Positions 32,609 to 43,588 of a stretch of 64,000 nt of DNA are shown here, piece after piece. The position numbers were made by a program, and so were the translations under genes. Source of the stretch: Adiantum capillus-veneris (Eukaryota; Streptophyta; Polypodiopsida; Polypodiales; Pteridaceae); the NCBI GenBank assembly GCA_014529385.2, contig CM043960.1, forward strand, positions 74,123,410 to 74,187,409. The letters run 5' to 3'. The notes beneath the pieces are model-generated. The model searched no databases, was not told where the DNA came from, and worked only from the letters and a program-made list of their open reading frames with translations. Each line of letters opens with the position of its first letter. Within the stretch, counting starts at the first letter, position 1.

Positions 32609-33415
32609 GTGCGTGGAGCTACCACTAGAGTGAATGCCATAGTGGTACAACCAAATCTGGGTGACGAAGCAGTGGAGAGAGCAACCCTGCATGCTGCAAT
32701 TAACAACCCCAATGGTTGCGAGCAATACGCAGTCATTCATATGCCAGGATCTCTCAGAGGTGAACAAGTTAACTTCCTTATAGATTGTGGTAGTACTCTT
32801 TCATTTCTTTCACCCAGATGCATGAGGAAGCTAAAGCTAGATAAGTATCCAACAAGCAAGCTAGTGGTAGAGTTAGCAAACGGAAAGGAATTAGTATCTC
32901 AACATTCTGCAGGAAAAATCGACTTTGATTTAGGGGGACACCTAACTTCTGCCCAATTTAGAACCCTATCCTTCGGATTCTTTGATGGGATACTAGGGAT
33001 GGACTGGCTAAAGAAAAATAAGGCCCACATACATTGTGCACAAGGAAACTTTACCTTTACAGATAACTTGGGTAATGAAGCCTTAATCCAGGGGGAAAAT
33101 GGGAGACCTAGGGCTACTCTAGTTAAGGCCAGCAGACTCTTAAAGAGACTAAGAAAGGAACAACAAATTTATGCGGTAAAGCTCAACAAAGTGGACCAAG
33201 CAGATACCTCACTACGACCAAATTGGTTGAGGGAGTATGATGATGTATTCCCAAAAGACCTTACAAATCTTCCACCACATAGAGAGGTAGATCATGAGAT
33301 TGAGACTATCCCTGGATGTGAACCTATCTCAAAAAGACCTTATAAAATGTCACTTCCAGAAGCCATCGAACTCAAGGAACAACTTAGACAACTTAGTCAA
33401 ATATCTTGGATTTGT
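32609..33415 (+). pseudogene. Chr-C protease and start of reverse transcriptase
   Basis: After the copia insertion the frame gives ARVNAI-like TRVNAIVVQP, the active-site region FLIDCGSTLSFLSP (Asp kept; D-C-G replaces D-S/T-G, as in Chr-D), and FDGILGMDWL. Next come the linker and the N-terminal reverse transcriptase block PYKMSLPEAIELKEQL. At about 33393 the palm domain is missing and the sequence jumps to LGFVISAEG, the region after the catalytic Asp pair. Confidence 0.85.
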
Positions 33416-34106
33416 CATATCAGCTGAAGGGATTTCAGTGGACCCAGACAAAGTCAAGGATATCGTTGATTGGACTCAACCATCCACCGTCAACGAAGTA
33501 AGAGGATTTCTTGGAATAACGGGATGGTACAGGATTTTTTTCAAGGATTATGCACATATTGCTGCACCTTTGACGGAACTCTTGAAGAAAGGAATGAGGA
33601 TCGAATGGAAGACCGAGCACAAGTTTAGCTTTGCTAAGCTAAAAGAATTCTTGGTCTCAGCTCCTATTTTAAAGCTTCTAGATTTCAGTATGGAATTTGA
33701 AGTAGCGACCTATGCTAGCAAATTTTCTTTAGTCGGAGTTCTTACTCAAGAAGGAAGACCAGTGGCGTATACTTCGCGAAAGCTGAGGGATCACGAGAAG
33801 AATTACCCTACTCATGATTTGGAACTTTTAGCAGTTATACATGCGTTGAAGTTATGGAGACATTATCTTCTCGGATGCAAGTTTCAGCTGGTTACAGATC
33901 ACAAGAGCTTAAAATGGATATTTACTCAACCTATTCTCAACATGTGACAACTGCGATGGATAGAGCTATTATAGGAATATGACCTTGACATAAAGTATAG
34001 ACCAGGAAAGGAAAATGCAGTTGCAGATGGTCTTAGCCGAAAATCTTTTCTCGGTGCTATCTCTATTCCAAATAACCCTATCTAGGATAGAATCAAAGAA
34101 GCATCC
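33399..34106 (+). pseudogene. Chr-C reverse transcriptase thumb and RNase H
   Basis: Frame with YLGFVISAEGISVDPDKV, GFLGITGWYR, then RNase H: TYASKFSLVGVL where other gypsy elements have TDAS, HDLELLAVIHALKLWRHY, and VTDHKSLKWIF. The first RNase H Asp is Tyr here, so the enzyme would be inactive. Stops at 33945 and in the following 150 bp interrupt the connection to integrase, which stays in the same frame. Confidence 0.85.
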
Positions 34107-35203
34107 TTGGTAGACCCAGAGTACCAACGTATAGTATCATTAGTTCAGCAGAATAAGATGCTTGAAGCTAAAGATTACTCTCTTATGGGAGGATGTCTTT
34201 ACTATAGACATAGACTCTGTGTACCCAGAGACCCAGCTCTAAAGAAGGCTATTCTATATGAAGCACACGATAGCCCTACATCTCGACATCCAGGCTATGA
34301 TAAGACTCTTCTTGCTGCTAGGAGGAGTTACTTTTGGTCTGGAATGAAAGGAGACATACTTTGCTATGTGAGGCAATGTCTTTATTGTCAGCGGCGGATA
34401 AAATCTGAAAGGATCAAATTACCACGACAACTTCAACCTCTTGACATACCTCAGATGAAATGGGAATGCATCAGTATGGATTTTGTTACAGGATTACCTT
34501 CTACATGAGGTTATGATTCTATTTTTGTGGTTGTTGATATGCTCACAAAAGTGGCTCATCTAATACCCGTAAAGACAACCTTTACTGCTTCAGATATTAG
34601 TCGGGTATTCATCAAGGAGATTTTTAGGCTACATGGTCTACCCAAGCGTATCATCAGTGATAGAGATGCCAAGTTTACATCAAAATTTTGAACTTCTCTT
34701 TTCCAATCTATTGGGTCACAATTAGCTTTCAGTATAGCGTATCATCCACAGACAGATGGGCAAACTGAAAGGGTTAATCAAGTCATCGAAGACATTCTTA
34801 GAGCCTATTGTTCGCAAGAACCAAAGAAGTGGTTACAATATCTACCTTTGGTGGAGTATGCTTACAACTCTTCCGAACACAGAAGCATTGGAATGTCACC
34901 TTTCAAAGCTCTTTATGGACATGACTGTTTAGCACCACTAAACTTCTCAGATCCAACCATCAGGGTAGAAGCATCTAGGAAGATGTTAGAAGATATGGAA
35001 GCTCAGACTAGAACTATTCGCAAGGACATTCAGGCCGCTCAGGATAAACAGAAGCATTATGCAGATAAGAACCGTTCAGAGAGAACTTTCAAAGAAGGGG
35101 ATAAGGTTTTTATGCGAGTCCCACCAAAGAAAAGCAACTTATCTCTAGGCAGATATAACAAGCTAAGCCCAAGGTATTGTGGACCATTCGAGATCGTTAA
35201 GGT
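34107..35203 (+). pseudogene. Chr-C integrase, 5' part
   Basis: HHCC zinc region (AHDSPTSRHPGY, CYVRQCLYCQ), then the catalytic core with D in SMDFVTGLP, D in [10 protein letters not shown] and E in TDGQTERVNQ, so all three acidic residues remain. TGA stops at 34506 and 34689 interrupt it. The frame ends at YCGPFEIVK where Chr-D inserted (duplication AAGGT at 35199-35203) and resumes at 57287. Confidence 0.9.
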
Positions 35204-36290
35204 TGTGAGGTCCCTACCCCTTGTTGAGAGGAGCGGAGTACCTTTGATAAGTCTCCAATCCTGAGAAGGAAAAACCAACGGACATTGCCTTAGCTACTAC
35301 GCAGCCACGGGCATGAACCGTTAGTGAAGGATTGGTCCTATCTCGCTATGGCGGAGCGTGACCACCATAACGCTATCTAAAAACTATCTATAATCAATTA
35401 TACCTAAAAGTATAAATCTAAGAGTGACCAACCTGTGCGCTTTTTTTCCCATGTTTCAGAAGCACAGCCGCCAAGGTTTGTCTCTTTTAAGATTTATGCC
35501 TTAAAAAAAACAATTTCTAGCGTTGGAAAGTTACCCGACTCATCTGGTCCACCCGTCCATAGAATGATACCGTCGAGGTATCATTCTCCCATTTTCCATA
35601 CCACACTCACCCTTCTTTTGTTATCTAATTACTACCACACTGTTTAAACATACATGTTCCTTTACTTTATTTATAATACTGGTTCATTAAAACAGCCCTT
35701 CAAATAGTATTACAAACAATAGTCAAACAAGAAGTCGTCCAATTTTTAAACCAAGAACCCTTGGATTAGGTTCACTCAAGAATATCTACTGGCGCTATTA
35801 CGTCCAATCGGTATATACATTATTTATAAGAACCCTTGTCCTCATGAGCGTCCCATACCGCTTGACAAGTACTCGTCGTGCTAATATGGACGTACTCCCG
35901 CCACAGCAACAACGGTGCCAATCTGGGCGTCATCCTTATGCCACGACAAAACAAAACTACAGTATCGAGCTAGGCTAATCTAGGTGTACTCCCACCACAT
36001 CATCAGCTGTGCCATCCTGGGCGTCATCTCACGCCTCGGCAACTTCCACATAATACCAGCGCTAATAAGTAGAGAGACTTGAGAGAAACCCTACCGAAGG
36101 TTTTGGACAAACATTCTTTCCTATAGAAAACAGTTTAACCAAACAATCTTTCCTACTTGTCAAACATATGCCGAGTTTCTTGGGGTTAAGCCCCGTGGTT
36201 TTGGTCCATGTTTTCTTTTCATAAGGTAAATAATATATTCCTATGGTCTCGCATATGCAATAATGCATAACTTGAAACTGCAATACTAAC

Positions 36291-36422
36291 CTGTCCCATA
36301 GCTCCGATTGGTCCGATTGGTCCGATTGGTGGAGACATAGCATGTTGCGTAGGAGTTCCCCCGTTGCTTGTACCGGCTTCATGATCATTAGTGCCTTGGG
36401 TTCGAGCACGCTTTGGAGCCAT
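36291..36422 (-). CDS. pre-gag exon 1 copy in Chr-D 3' LTR
   Basis: 44 codons from ATG (36422-36420): MAPKRARTQGTNDHEAGTSN, then PIGPIGPIGAMGQ, followed by donor CAG/GTTAGT. Compared with the 5' LTR copy it has one more PIG repeat. As the 3' LTR copy it would not be the expressed exon, but it shows the ancestral reading. Confidence 0.55.
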
Positions 36423-36869
36423 TTCCTTTTTTACTACACTTATGTTATACACTTAGAAATTTAAATTGGTCAATTTCTCTAGTAATCTCCTTGTTTCCAA
36501 AGAGAGTCTGTAATTTGAACCCTCGCCAACTCGGATTCACACTTAGTGTTGTTGTTCTACATCTAATTTCTATACATCAAATATTTGCTAATCGTAATTA
36601 ATCAAAAATTAAGTGTGTAAACTGTGAGTGAATGTTTAGGACTGCATTACTTTTATGCATGACATTTCTAATCCAATTCTAACTTCCATTTCTATACTTC
36701 AACTAAATCAATTTTTAGTATTATTCAAAATTCTACTTAATCTAATTGACAATAAAATTGTTGAATGATAATTTCATAATGTATAATAAGAATATGATGA
36801 GTTCTCTTATGTATTAACTTTCAATTAACTATACATAAGTTAATAGTGAAGATGTATTAACTAAAGAGA

Positions 36870-37360
36870 GTATGTATACTTAGAGAGATTAGAGTAAAAG
36901 ATAGCACACATACACACTTATCCTTTTTAAAACTAATTGAATCTTATTAATCTATTAGAGAAATTAGAGTAAGAGATAGCACACACACACACACATAGCT
37001 AATTGAATCTTACTAATCTATTACAGAGATTAGAGTAAGAGATAGCACACACACACACATATCCTTCTTAAAACTAATTGAATCTTACTAATCTATTAGA
37101 GAGATTAGAGTAAGAGATAGCACACACACACGCACATATCTTTCTTAAAACTAATTGAATCTTACTAATCTATTAGAGAGATTAGAGTAAGGGATAGCAC
37201 GCATACACACATATCCTTCTTAAAACTAATCGAATCTTACTAATCTAGTAGAGAGATTAGAGTAAGAGATATCACCCATACACATATAGCTAATTGAATC
37301 TTTCTAATCTATTAGAGAGATTAGAGTAAGAGATAGCACACATACATCATTCCTAAAGTT
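36870..37360. repeat. 70-80 bp minisatellite in Chr-D 3' LTR
   Basis: Six or seven copies of a unit containing TTAGAGTAAGAGATAGCACA, a variable CA run, TATCCTTCTTAAAAC and TAATTGAATCTTACTAATC. The same array is in the other LTR at 56015-56515. Confidence 0.85.
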
Positions 37361-37512
37361 AATTGAATGCTCAATTAATACGCACCTTATTAGTCCACTA
37401 GAGTTTTTGCTCTCTTAGTGGTTTGTGGACGCCTTCTCTCTAAGAGAAGTGGCAGCATCTCGTGAGCGCTATAGAGGCAATCTCTATGTCTAAAGTGTGA
37501 GCATGGATGCTC

Positions 37513-37520
37513 TATTTATA
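37513..37520 (-). promoter_or_regulatory. TATA box in Chr-D 3' LTR
   Basis: TATAAATA on the minus strand. The matching box in the 5' LTR is at 56676-56683. Transcription from it would pass through the minisatellite and then the pre-gag exon 1. Confidence 0.6.
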
Positions 37521-38129
37521 GCAGGAAAAAAAACGTCCAACTTTTTTTTCAAAAAAACAATTTTTTGAAATTTTTTTCCAAAAAAAAAAATATTTTTTCA
37601 AAAATCATACCTGCGTTTTTGGTACCCTTGTGGTACCCATCAGCTTGACCACTTTTTCATTATCATAAAAAGATAAGGCCACACGTTCCCCCTCATTAAG
37701 ATTAGTCAAGACTAGCCTATCCTTTTCATGTAAGACTGTGTCCCACTTTGTCCCCTCCTATGTGAGTCCAGGTGAGTCCATGTGCCTTCATTTGTCATCC
37801 ATGTGTATTCTTTTGTCTTTATAATTATTTTATTTATTTCCTTAATGATAATTTACTTTACATTTTTAAGTTAAAATTTACAGTCTTATATTAACTTTAC
37901 AGTAGTAAAAAGAAATTCTACAATCAATAAATAAGTCTTGCAATAAGTTAGTTATTGATTCATATAGGTAGACATGTCAGAATTTTGTAGCGTAAATTTT
38001 AAATTCTAGGTTTTCTCAACCTACGATTCATAATTTGAACTCGAATATCTTAAATAATGAGTGATGGTTAAAAAAATTCAAATGCGTAATAGAACTTGTG
38101 TGAAATTCGAAAGTAGAGACCTTACAATC

Positions 38130-39320
38130 TCCCCAACTTAGTAGTTGAGATGTCCTGATCTCAAGAACAGTGAATGGTAATCCTTAAGAAGGGTTGTATC
38201 ATCTTTCCAAGTAGCATCTTCTATAGGAAAATCCTTCCATAAGATAAGATGTTCTTTGATGGATCTATACCTAAGCTTTCTCTCTCAAGTTTCTAGGATA
38301 GTATCAGGTTGGAGTTGTAGAACATCTTGAGCAGGGAAAATGATCATCATCAAGGACATGGTAAGGGTTATATACATAAGGTTTTAGCAGACTTACATGA
38401 AATACATCATGCACTTTGAGATGAGAAGGGAGTTTTAGTCTATAAGCTTGATCACTTACAACCTTGATTATTTCGTAAGGTCCACAATATCGGTAGCTAA
38501 GCTTCTTATACCTTCCGAGAGACAGATTGCTCTTTTTGGGCTTTACTCATAAGAAAACTTTGTCACCTTCTTTGAAAATCCGATCAGATCTTTTTAAGTC
38601 GGCGTACTTCTTTTGTCGATCTTGAGCCGCTTGAATATCCCTTTGAATAGCTTTGGTTTGAGCTCCCATTTCTTCAAGCATTTTCTTTGAGGCTTCTACC
38701 CTTATAGTGGGGTCAGAAAAGTTAAGAGGTGATAAACATTCTTGACCATAAAGAGCATTAAAAGGTGTCCTTCCAATACTTCTATGAGTAGAGGAATTGT
38801 ATGCATACTCTACCAAGGGTAGGTATTGAATCCACTTGCGAGGTTCTCTATTGGAGTAGGCTCTGAGAATTTCTTCAATTACTTGATTGACTCTTTCAGT
38901 TTGGCCATCAGTTTGAGGATAATAAGCAGTACTAAAACATAATTGGGTTCCAATAGCTTGAAACAATGATACCCAAAACTTTGAAGTAAACTTGGCATCA
39001 CAATCGCTGACAATCCTCTTGGGTAAACCATGAATTCTGAAAACCTCCTTCACAAACAGACGAGCAATATCTAAAGTTGTAAAGGTTTTCTTGACTGGGA
39101 TTAAGTTAGCCACTTTAGTAAGCAAGTCGACTATGACCATGATTGAATCATAGCCAGCTTGAACATAAGGAAACCCGGTGATAATGTCCATGCTAATACT
39201 TTCCCATTTCATTTGGGGAATATTTAAAGGATGTAATTTACCTGGCATCTTTAGTCTCTCTGCCTTAATCCTTTGACAAGACAAACACTGCTTGACATAG
39301 CGAAGGACGTCACCCTTCAT
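38130..39320 (-). pseudogene. Chr-D integrase and chromodomain
   Basis: 39320-38547 begins at CYVKQ-like RYVKQCLSCQ and carries the core, with D in SMDIITGFP, D in IVSDCDAKF and E in TDGQTERVNQ. The C-terminal part follows out of frame (GRYKKLS, DVFHVSLLKPY). About 38250-38130 reads HLILWKDFPIEDATW, the chromodomain core. Chromodomains steer integration to marked chromatin. The zinc region upstream of 39320 is damaged, and a frameshift precedes the chromodomain. Confidence 0.85.
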
Positions 39321-39484
39321 ACCTTGCCAATAGTAACTTTTGCGAATTGCATTGATGGTTTTGGCATTACCTGATGTCCTGAAGTTGGGCCATCATGTGC
39401 TTCATATAGGATAGCATTCCTTAGGATAGAATCCTTAGGTATGCATAGTCGATTCCTATAGTAAATTTTCCCATCTTCTAAGGA

Positions 39485-40348
39485 TTAATGTAGAGGTTTA
39501 GGCTGATTTGATGATACCCTCTCTTCACGTAGGATACTAGCAAGCATCTGGTAATCTGCATCTCTGACAGCAGCATCTGAGACCTTGTCTAAAATAGGGT
39601 TATTAGCCATGGAAATCGCCCCCAAAAAAGCTTTATGGCTTAGGGCATCTACCACAACATTATCCTTACCTGGTCTAAATTTAATATCAAAATCATATTC
39701 ATGCATGAGCTCTATCCATCCCCTCTGTCTCATGTTAAGGTTAGGTTGGGTAAAAATCCACTTAAGACTCTTGTGATCTGTTACCAATTGGAATTTTCGT
39801 CCCAATAGAGAATGTCTCCATAGCTTGAGAGCATGAATAACTGCTAGCAATTCTAAATCATGTGTAGCATAATTCACTTCATGAATCCTAAGCTTCCGAG
39901 AAGTATAAGATACAGGCCTTCCTTCATGATTAAGGACTCTTCCTAATGCAAGGTTACTAGCATCTGTGATCACCTCAAATTCTTGGGTGAAGTCTGGAAG
40001 TTTTAAGAGAGGTTCTAAAGCAAGATACTCCTTAAGCTGTTTGAAGCAAGATTCATGTTTTTCTTCCCAAAGTATCGTAGCTCCTTTCTTTAGCAAGTCA
40101 GTTAGTGGTGCAGCTTTAAGAGCATAGTCCTTTACAAAGATCCTGTACCACCCTGTGATACCTAAGAACCCTCTGACTTCGGTTTGTGAAGTGGGTTGAG
40201 ACCATTCCACAATATCTTTGACTTTGTCAGGGTCACCAGAGACTCCTTCAGGTGAAATGATAAACCCTAAGTAACAGACCTTAGGGGTAAAGAAGGTACA
40301 TTTGCTTTTCTTTGCATACAACTTATTTCGGCGTGAAAGCTCTAACAC
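39485..40348 (-). pseudogene. Chr-D RNase H and connection
   Basis: 287 codons open: KCTFFTPKVCYLGFIIS, GFLGITGWYRIFVKDY, then RNase H with ITDASNLALGRVL, HDLELLAVIHALKLWRH and VTDHKSLKWIF, and the tether SHKAFLGAIS. The three visible acidic residues of RNase H are present. Frames on either side differ, so the pol gene as a whole is broken. Confidence 0.9.
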
Positions 40349-41072
40349 TTTCCTAACATTTCCTTCATGCTCTTCCTCTGATTTGGAATAAATTAAGATA
40401 TCGTAAAAGAATACTAGGACAAAATTGTTCAGAGAATTCTCTAAAGATATCGTGCATCAGACGACTGAAAGCTGCAGGAGCATTTGTAAGTCCGAAAGCC
40501 ATCACTGTAAATTCGTAATGACCATAACGAGTGTTGAAATCTGTTTTGGAGATATCAGCCTCCTGGATTCGAATTTGATGATAGCCAGATCAAAGATCGA
40601 TCTTTGTGAATATTTTGGCTCCATGTAATCTGTCCAGCATCTCATCAATACGAGGAATTGGATATTTATTCTTGATGGTAACCTGATTTAAGCCCCTATA
40701 ATCTATGCAAAGTCAAAGAGATCCATCCTTTTTCTTTTGGAAGAGAACATGTGCACCCCATGGAGATGTACTAGGTCGGATAAACCCTTGCTCAATCAAC
40801 TGCTTGAGTTGCTCCTTGAGTTTTATAGCCTCTGGAAGTGACATCTTGTATGGAGCTCTTGAGACTGGTTCACTACCTGGAAAATTTTTGATTTCATGGT
40901 CTACCTCCCTAGGTGGTGGTAGTTCAAAAAGTTCAGTGGGGAAAACATCCAAAAATTCTTCTAGCCACATTGGTTCAGGGTTGGAAGAAGATTTTTCTAC
41001 TTTGTTTAGCTTGACTACAAAAATTTGTTGACCCTTGCGTAGCCCTTTCAAAAGACGATTAGCTTTGACCAA
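40349..41072 (-). pseudogene. Chr-D reverse transcriptase
   Basis: 41072-40713 has the N-terminal part (PREVDHEI, PYKMSLPEAIKLKEQL, WGAHVLFQKKKDG). After a [24 protein letters not shown] and [14 protein letters not shown] follow. Near 40400 the catalytic box reads [10 protein letters not shown]. Gypsy enzymes have two adjacent Asp here (F.DDILIYS), and the first is Tyr (TAC). The polymerase would be inactive. Confidence 0.85.
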
Positions 41073-41084
41073 GTAGGCTTTTGG

Positions 41085-42450
41085 TCATCCATTCTGGCCT
41101 TGAATAGTGACTTCTTGACCTTGGTTGTCCACAAAAGTAACACTTCCTTGGGCACAATGGATATTGGCATTATGACTGGCTAACCAATCCATTCCAAGAA
41201 TTCCGTCATAGATTCCTATGGGTAAGGTTCGAAAAGTAGCACAAATAGAGTATTCTCCCCACTTGAAATCTATTTTTCCTACAGTGTACTGAGATGACAC
41301 CTCCTTTCCATTGGCTAATTCAACTCTCATCTTTCTTGCAAGGTGTTGATTAAGTCCTAACCTCCTTAAACATTTAGGTGACAAGAAAGAATGAGTACTG
41401 CCACAATCAATAAGAAGCTCAAAATTTTCACCTTGGTGATTTGCAGGTGTTTGAATGATAGCAGATTGTTGTCTTGCTCTTGGGTTATCAATTGGAGCAT
41501 GTAGAGTTGCTCTTTCCTCTTGTTCTTCTCCCAATGTTGGTTCTCCTATGATAGCATTGACTCTGGCAGCCATTCCACGCCCTCGACCTCGTCCTCCATT
41601 TTTTCCTCCACGATTTATTATTTGGCCTCGTCCTCTAGCTCGATTAGGTGTATTTGTTGTGGAGACTCGCCTAGGACATACACTCCTGAAATGTCCTAGC
41701 TCGTTGCATTCATAGCATCTAAGATCTGCATTTTGAGCTCCATTTGCTGAAGCTGCAACTATTGGATAAGTTTGGTGAACTGGGTGAACTTGCCTTTGGT
41801 TCCACATCATAGGCCGTCCTCTCCTTCCAGCATTCCTTAAATTTCCATTTCGTACCTTTTGAGAGTTTGAAAACTCTTTAGCTAAGGGTTTAGCTCTTAA
41901 AAGAGCATCTTGCAAATTGACAGGCCTCATGGCTTCTAGACATGTATTTAAAGGAGCATTTAGCCCTTGGAAGAAACGGGCTACTTGTTGATCTGCGGTC
42001 ATTGGCGAAGCATAGCGCCTAAGAGTTACAAATTTGGAGTAGTATTCTTCCACTATAAGATGAAGCTGACGTAAGTTGAAGAATTCATTCATCTTAAGGG
42101 ACTCGTGTGCAGGTGGAAGATAACGTCCTTTGACAGCATACTTAATGTCTTCCCAAGTTTGAGTCTTTTGAGCTACTTGATTATCTTTGCAGTGTTGTTT
42201 CCACCAAAGCTTGGCATCCCCCGTGAGACAAAACATAGCCAACATTGCTTGGTTATCGGGAGTAGTACCAGTGGCAGCAAAATAATCCTCCATCTCTTAG
42301 AGCCACACTTCTGCATCGCGCTCAACTAGGGCTCCTTTCCCTTTGAAAGAGGGAAGTTTAGCTTGCTTGAGAAGTAGCTTTTTCTCTTGAAGAGATGTGT
42401 ACACCACACTCTGTGCAATATAGATAAAGTGAAACTTTATTGGATACTCT
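41085..42450 (-). pseudogene. Chr-D gag and protease
   Basis: The long frame 42293-41085 (402 codons) has the gag core (CLTGDAKLWWKQHC, GRYLPPAHESLKMNEFF, QQVARFFQGL). Next come a CCHC knuckle CYECNELGHFRSVC, an Arg/Gly-rich stretch, and protease with LLIDCGSTHSFLSP and GIYDGILGMDWL. Gag sequence continues upstream of the first Met to about 42450 with a shift. A TGA at 41085 separates it from reverse transcriptase in the same frame, so Gag-Pol was one ORF. Confidence 0.9.
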
Positions 42451-42634
42451 AACTTTAATCCACTTTAAGGCAAGACTTAATCAGACAATAATACAAACAA
42501 AAGATAATATTAATCCAAACTTTATTTATATACACATTATTTGCTACCAAGGTTGGTAGTCTTTAGGTACAAGGATTGTAATGTCTCTATATTTTGAGTT
42601 TAGTGACTACCAAAGGATAGGCTAAAGGATCAAT

Positions 42635-43072
42635 TTAATAAGTTTCCTTTGACCCTTGAAAGCTACGAGATACACATATGGGTCGAATCCTACCACCATG
42701 GATAACTTTTGTAACTTGGTTATAGACCCATTGAGTCTGAGATATCTTTTCTCCTCCCAAGGTAATGGTAGCATCTGGATTCTTAGTACCCATGAAAAGA
42801 TAAACTTCGATGACTTTTAACTCCTCTGCCCATCGAAGTTTCTTGAGATTGGTATCCATGCACCATATCTTGTCAGCATCGATGGTATAGACTCCTCCAG
42901 ATGGACTCCAGTTGATGCCCCATCCTCTATGCACCCTTGGGATAGGTGGTGCAAACACCCTATCCAAAATCATCATCACCCTTTTTTGAAACTGATAATT
43001 TGGTGATTGGCATGCATTTTCAAACATGATGGTGAACACCTGGAAATTCTGGTAGGCTGAATGAACATTTTC
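42635..43072 (-). CDS. pre-gag gene of Chr-D, exon 2
   Basis: 145 codons, uninterrupted, from acceptor GGTAGAG/GAAAAT at 43072 to TAG at 42635. Begins ENVHSAYQNFQVF, then RVHRGWGINWSPSGGVY, LRWAEELKVIEVYLF and VTKVIHGGRI. With exon 1 from the 5' LTR (41 codons) the predicted protein has 186 residues. Gag begins about 200 bp further on in another frame, so this is a separate protein. It is open although pol of the same element has many lesions. The partner in Chr-C aligns from the first residue. Function unknown; no known domain seen. Confidence 0.65.
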   Translation of the reverse strand, partial: ENVHSAYQNFQVFTIMFENACQSPNYQFQKRVMMILDRVFAPPIPRVHRGWGINWSPSGGVYTIDADKIWCMDTNLKKLRWAEELKVIEVYLFMGTKNPDATITLGGEKISQTQWVYNQVTKVIHGGRIRPICVSRSFQGSKETY

Positions 43073-43202
43073 CTCTACCAGGAAAGTTCAGTCTTCAATA
43101 CCATATAAAACCTCAAAAGAATTTTTCTAGGTTCTTCTATTATTTCAAACATTCGCATCCTTCAATATCCAAATATCAATCTAAAAATCTCCCCAAGCTT
43201 TA

Positions 43203-43221
43203 ACCTAGGCTCTGATACTAG
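43203..43221 (-). other. Chr-D primer-binding site
   Basis: The minus strand reads CTAGTATCAGAGCCTAGG beside the LTR end. This is the initiator-Met type site with TAG for TGG at the start. Confidence 0.8.
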
Positions 43222-43588
43222 TGTGAGGTCCCTACCCCTTGTCAAGAGGAGCGGAGTACCTTTGATAGGTCTCCAATACTGAGAAGGAAAAACCAATGGA
43301 CATTGCCTTAGCTACTACATAGCCACGGGCATGAACCGTTAGTGAAGGATTGGTCCTATCTCGCTATGGCAGAGCGTGACCACCATAACCCTATCTAAAA
43401 ACTATCTATAATCAATTATACCTAAAAGTATAAATCTTAGAGTGACCAACCTGTTCGCTTTTTTCTCCATGTTTCAGAAGCACAGCCGCCAAGGTTTGTC
43501 TCTTTTAAGATTTATGACTTAAAAAAAACAATTTCTAGCGTTGGAAAGTTACCCAACTCATCGGGTCCACCCGTCCATAGAATGATAC
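43222..43588 (-). repeat. Chr-D 5' LTR, inner segment
   Basis: Matches 35204-35575 of the other LTR up to GAATGATAC, where Tat-E starts. The rest of this LTR is at 54743-57281. Confidence 0.95.

Larger units (their letters stand above)
35204..38126 (-). repeat. Chr-D 3' LTR
   Basis: 2923 bp from TGTGAGGTCCCTACC to AGAGACCTTACA. A TATA box, minisatellite and pre-gag exon 1 lie within it. Its inner edge is preceded on the minus strand by the polypurine tract AAGTTGGGGAGAT. Confidence 0.95.

Noticed and set aside
36870-37360. Regularly spaced repeats as a CRISPR array
   Set aside because: Units are contiguous tandem repeats with no unique spacers, in a plant LTR.
41455-41715. Plus-strand ORFs over Chr-D gag and protease
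   Set aside because: Antisense shadows of a clear coding region.
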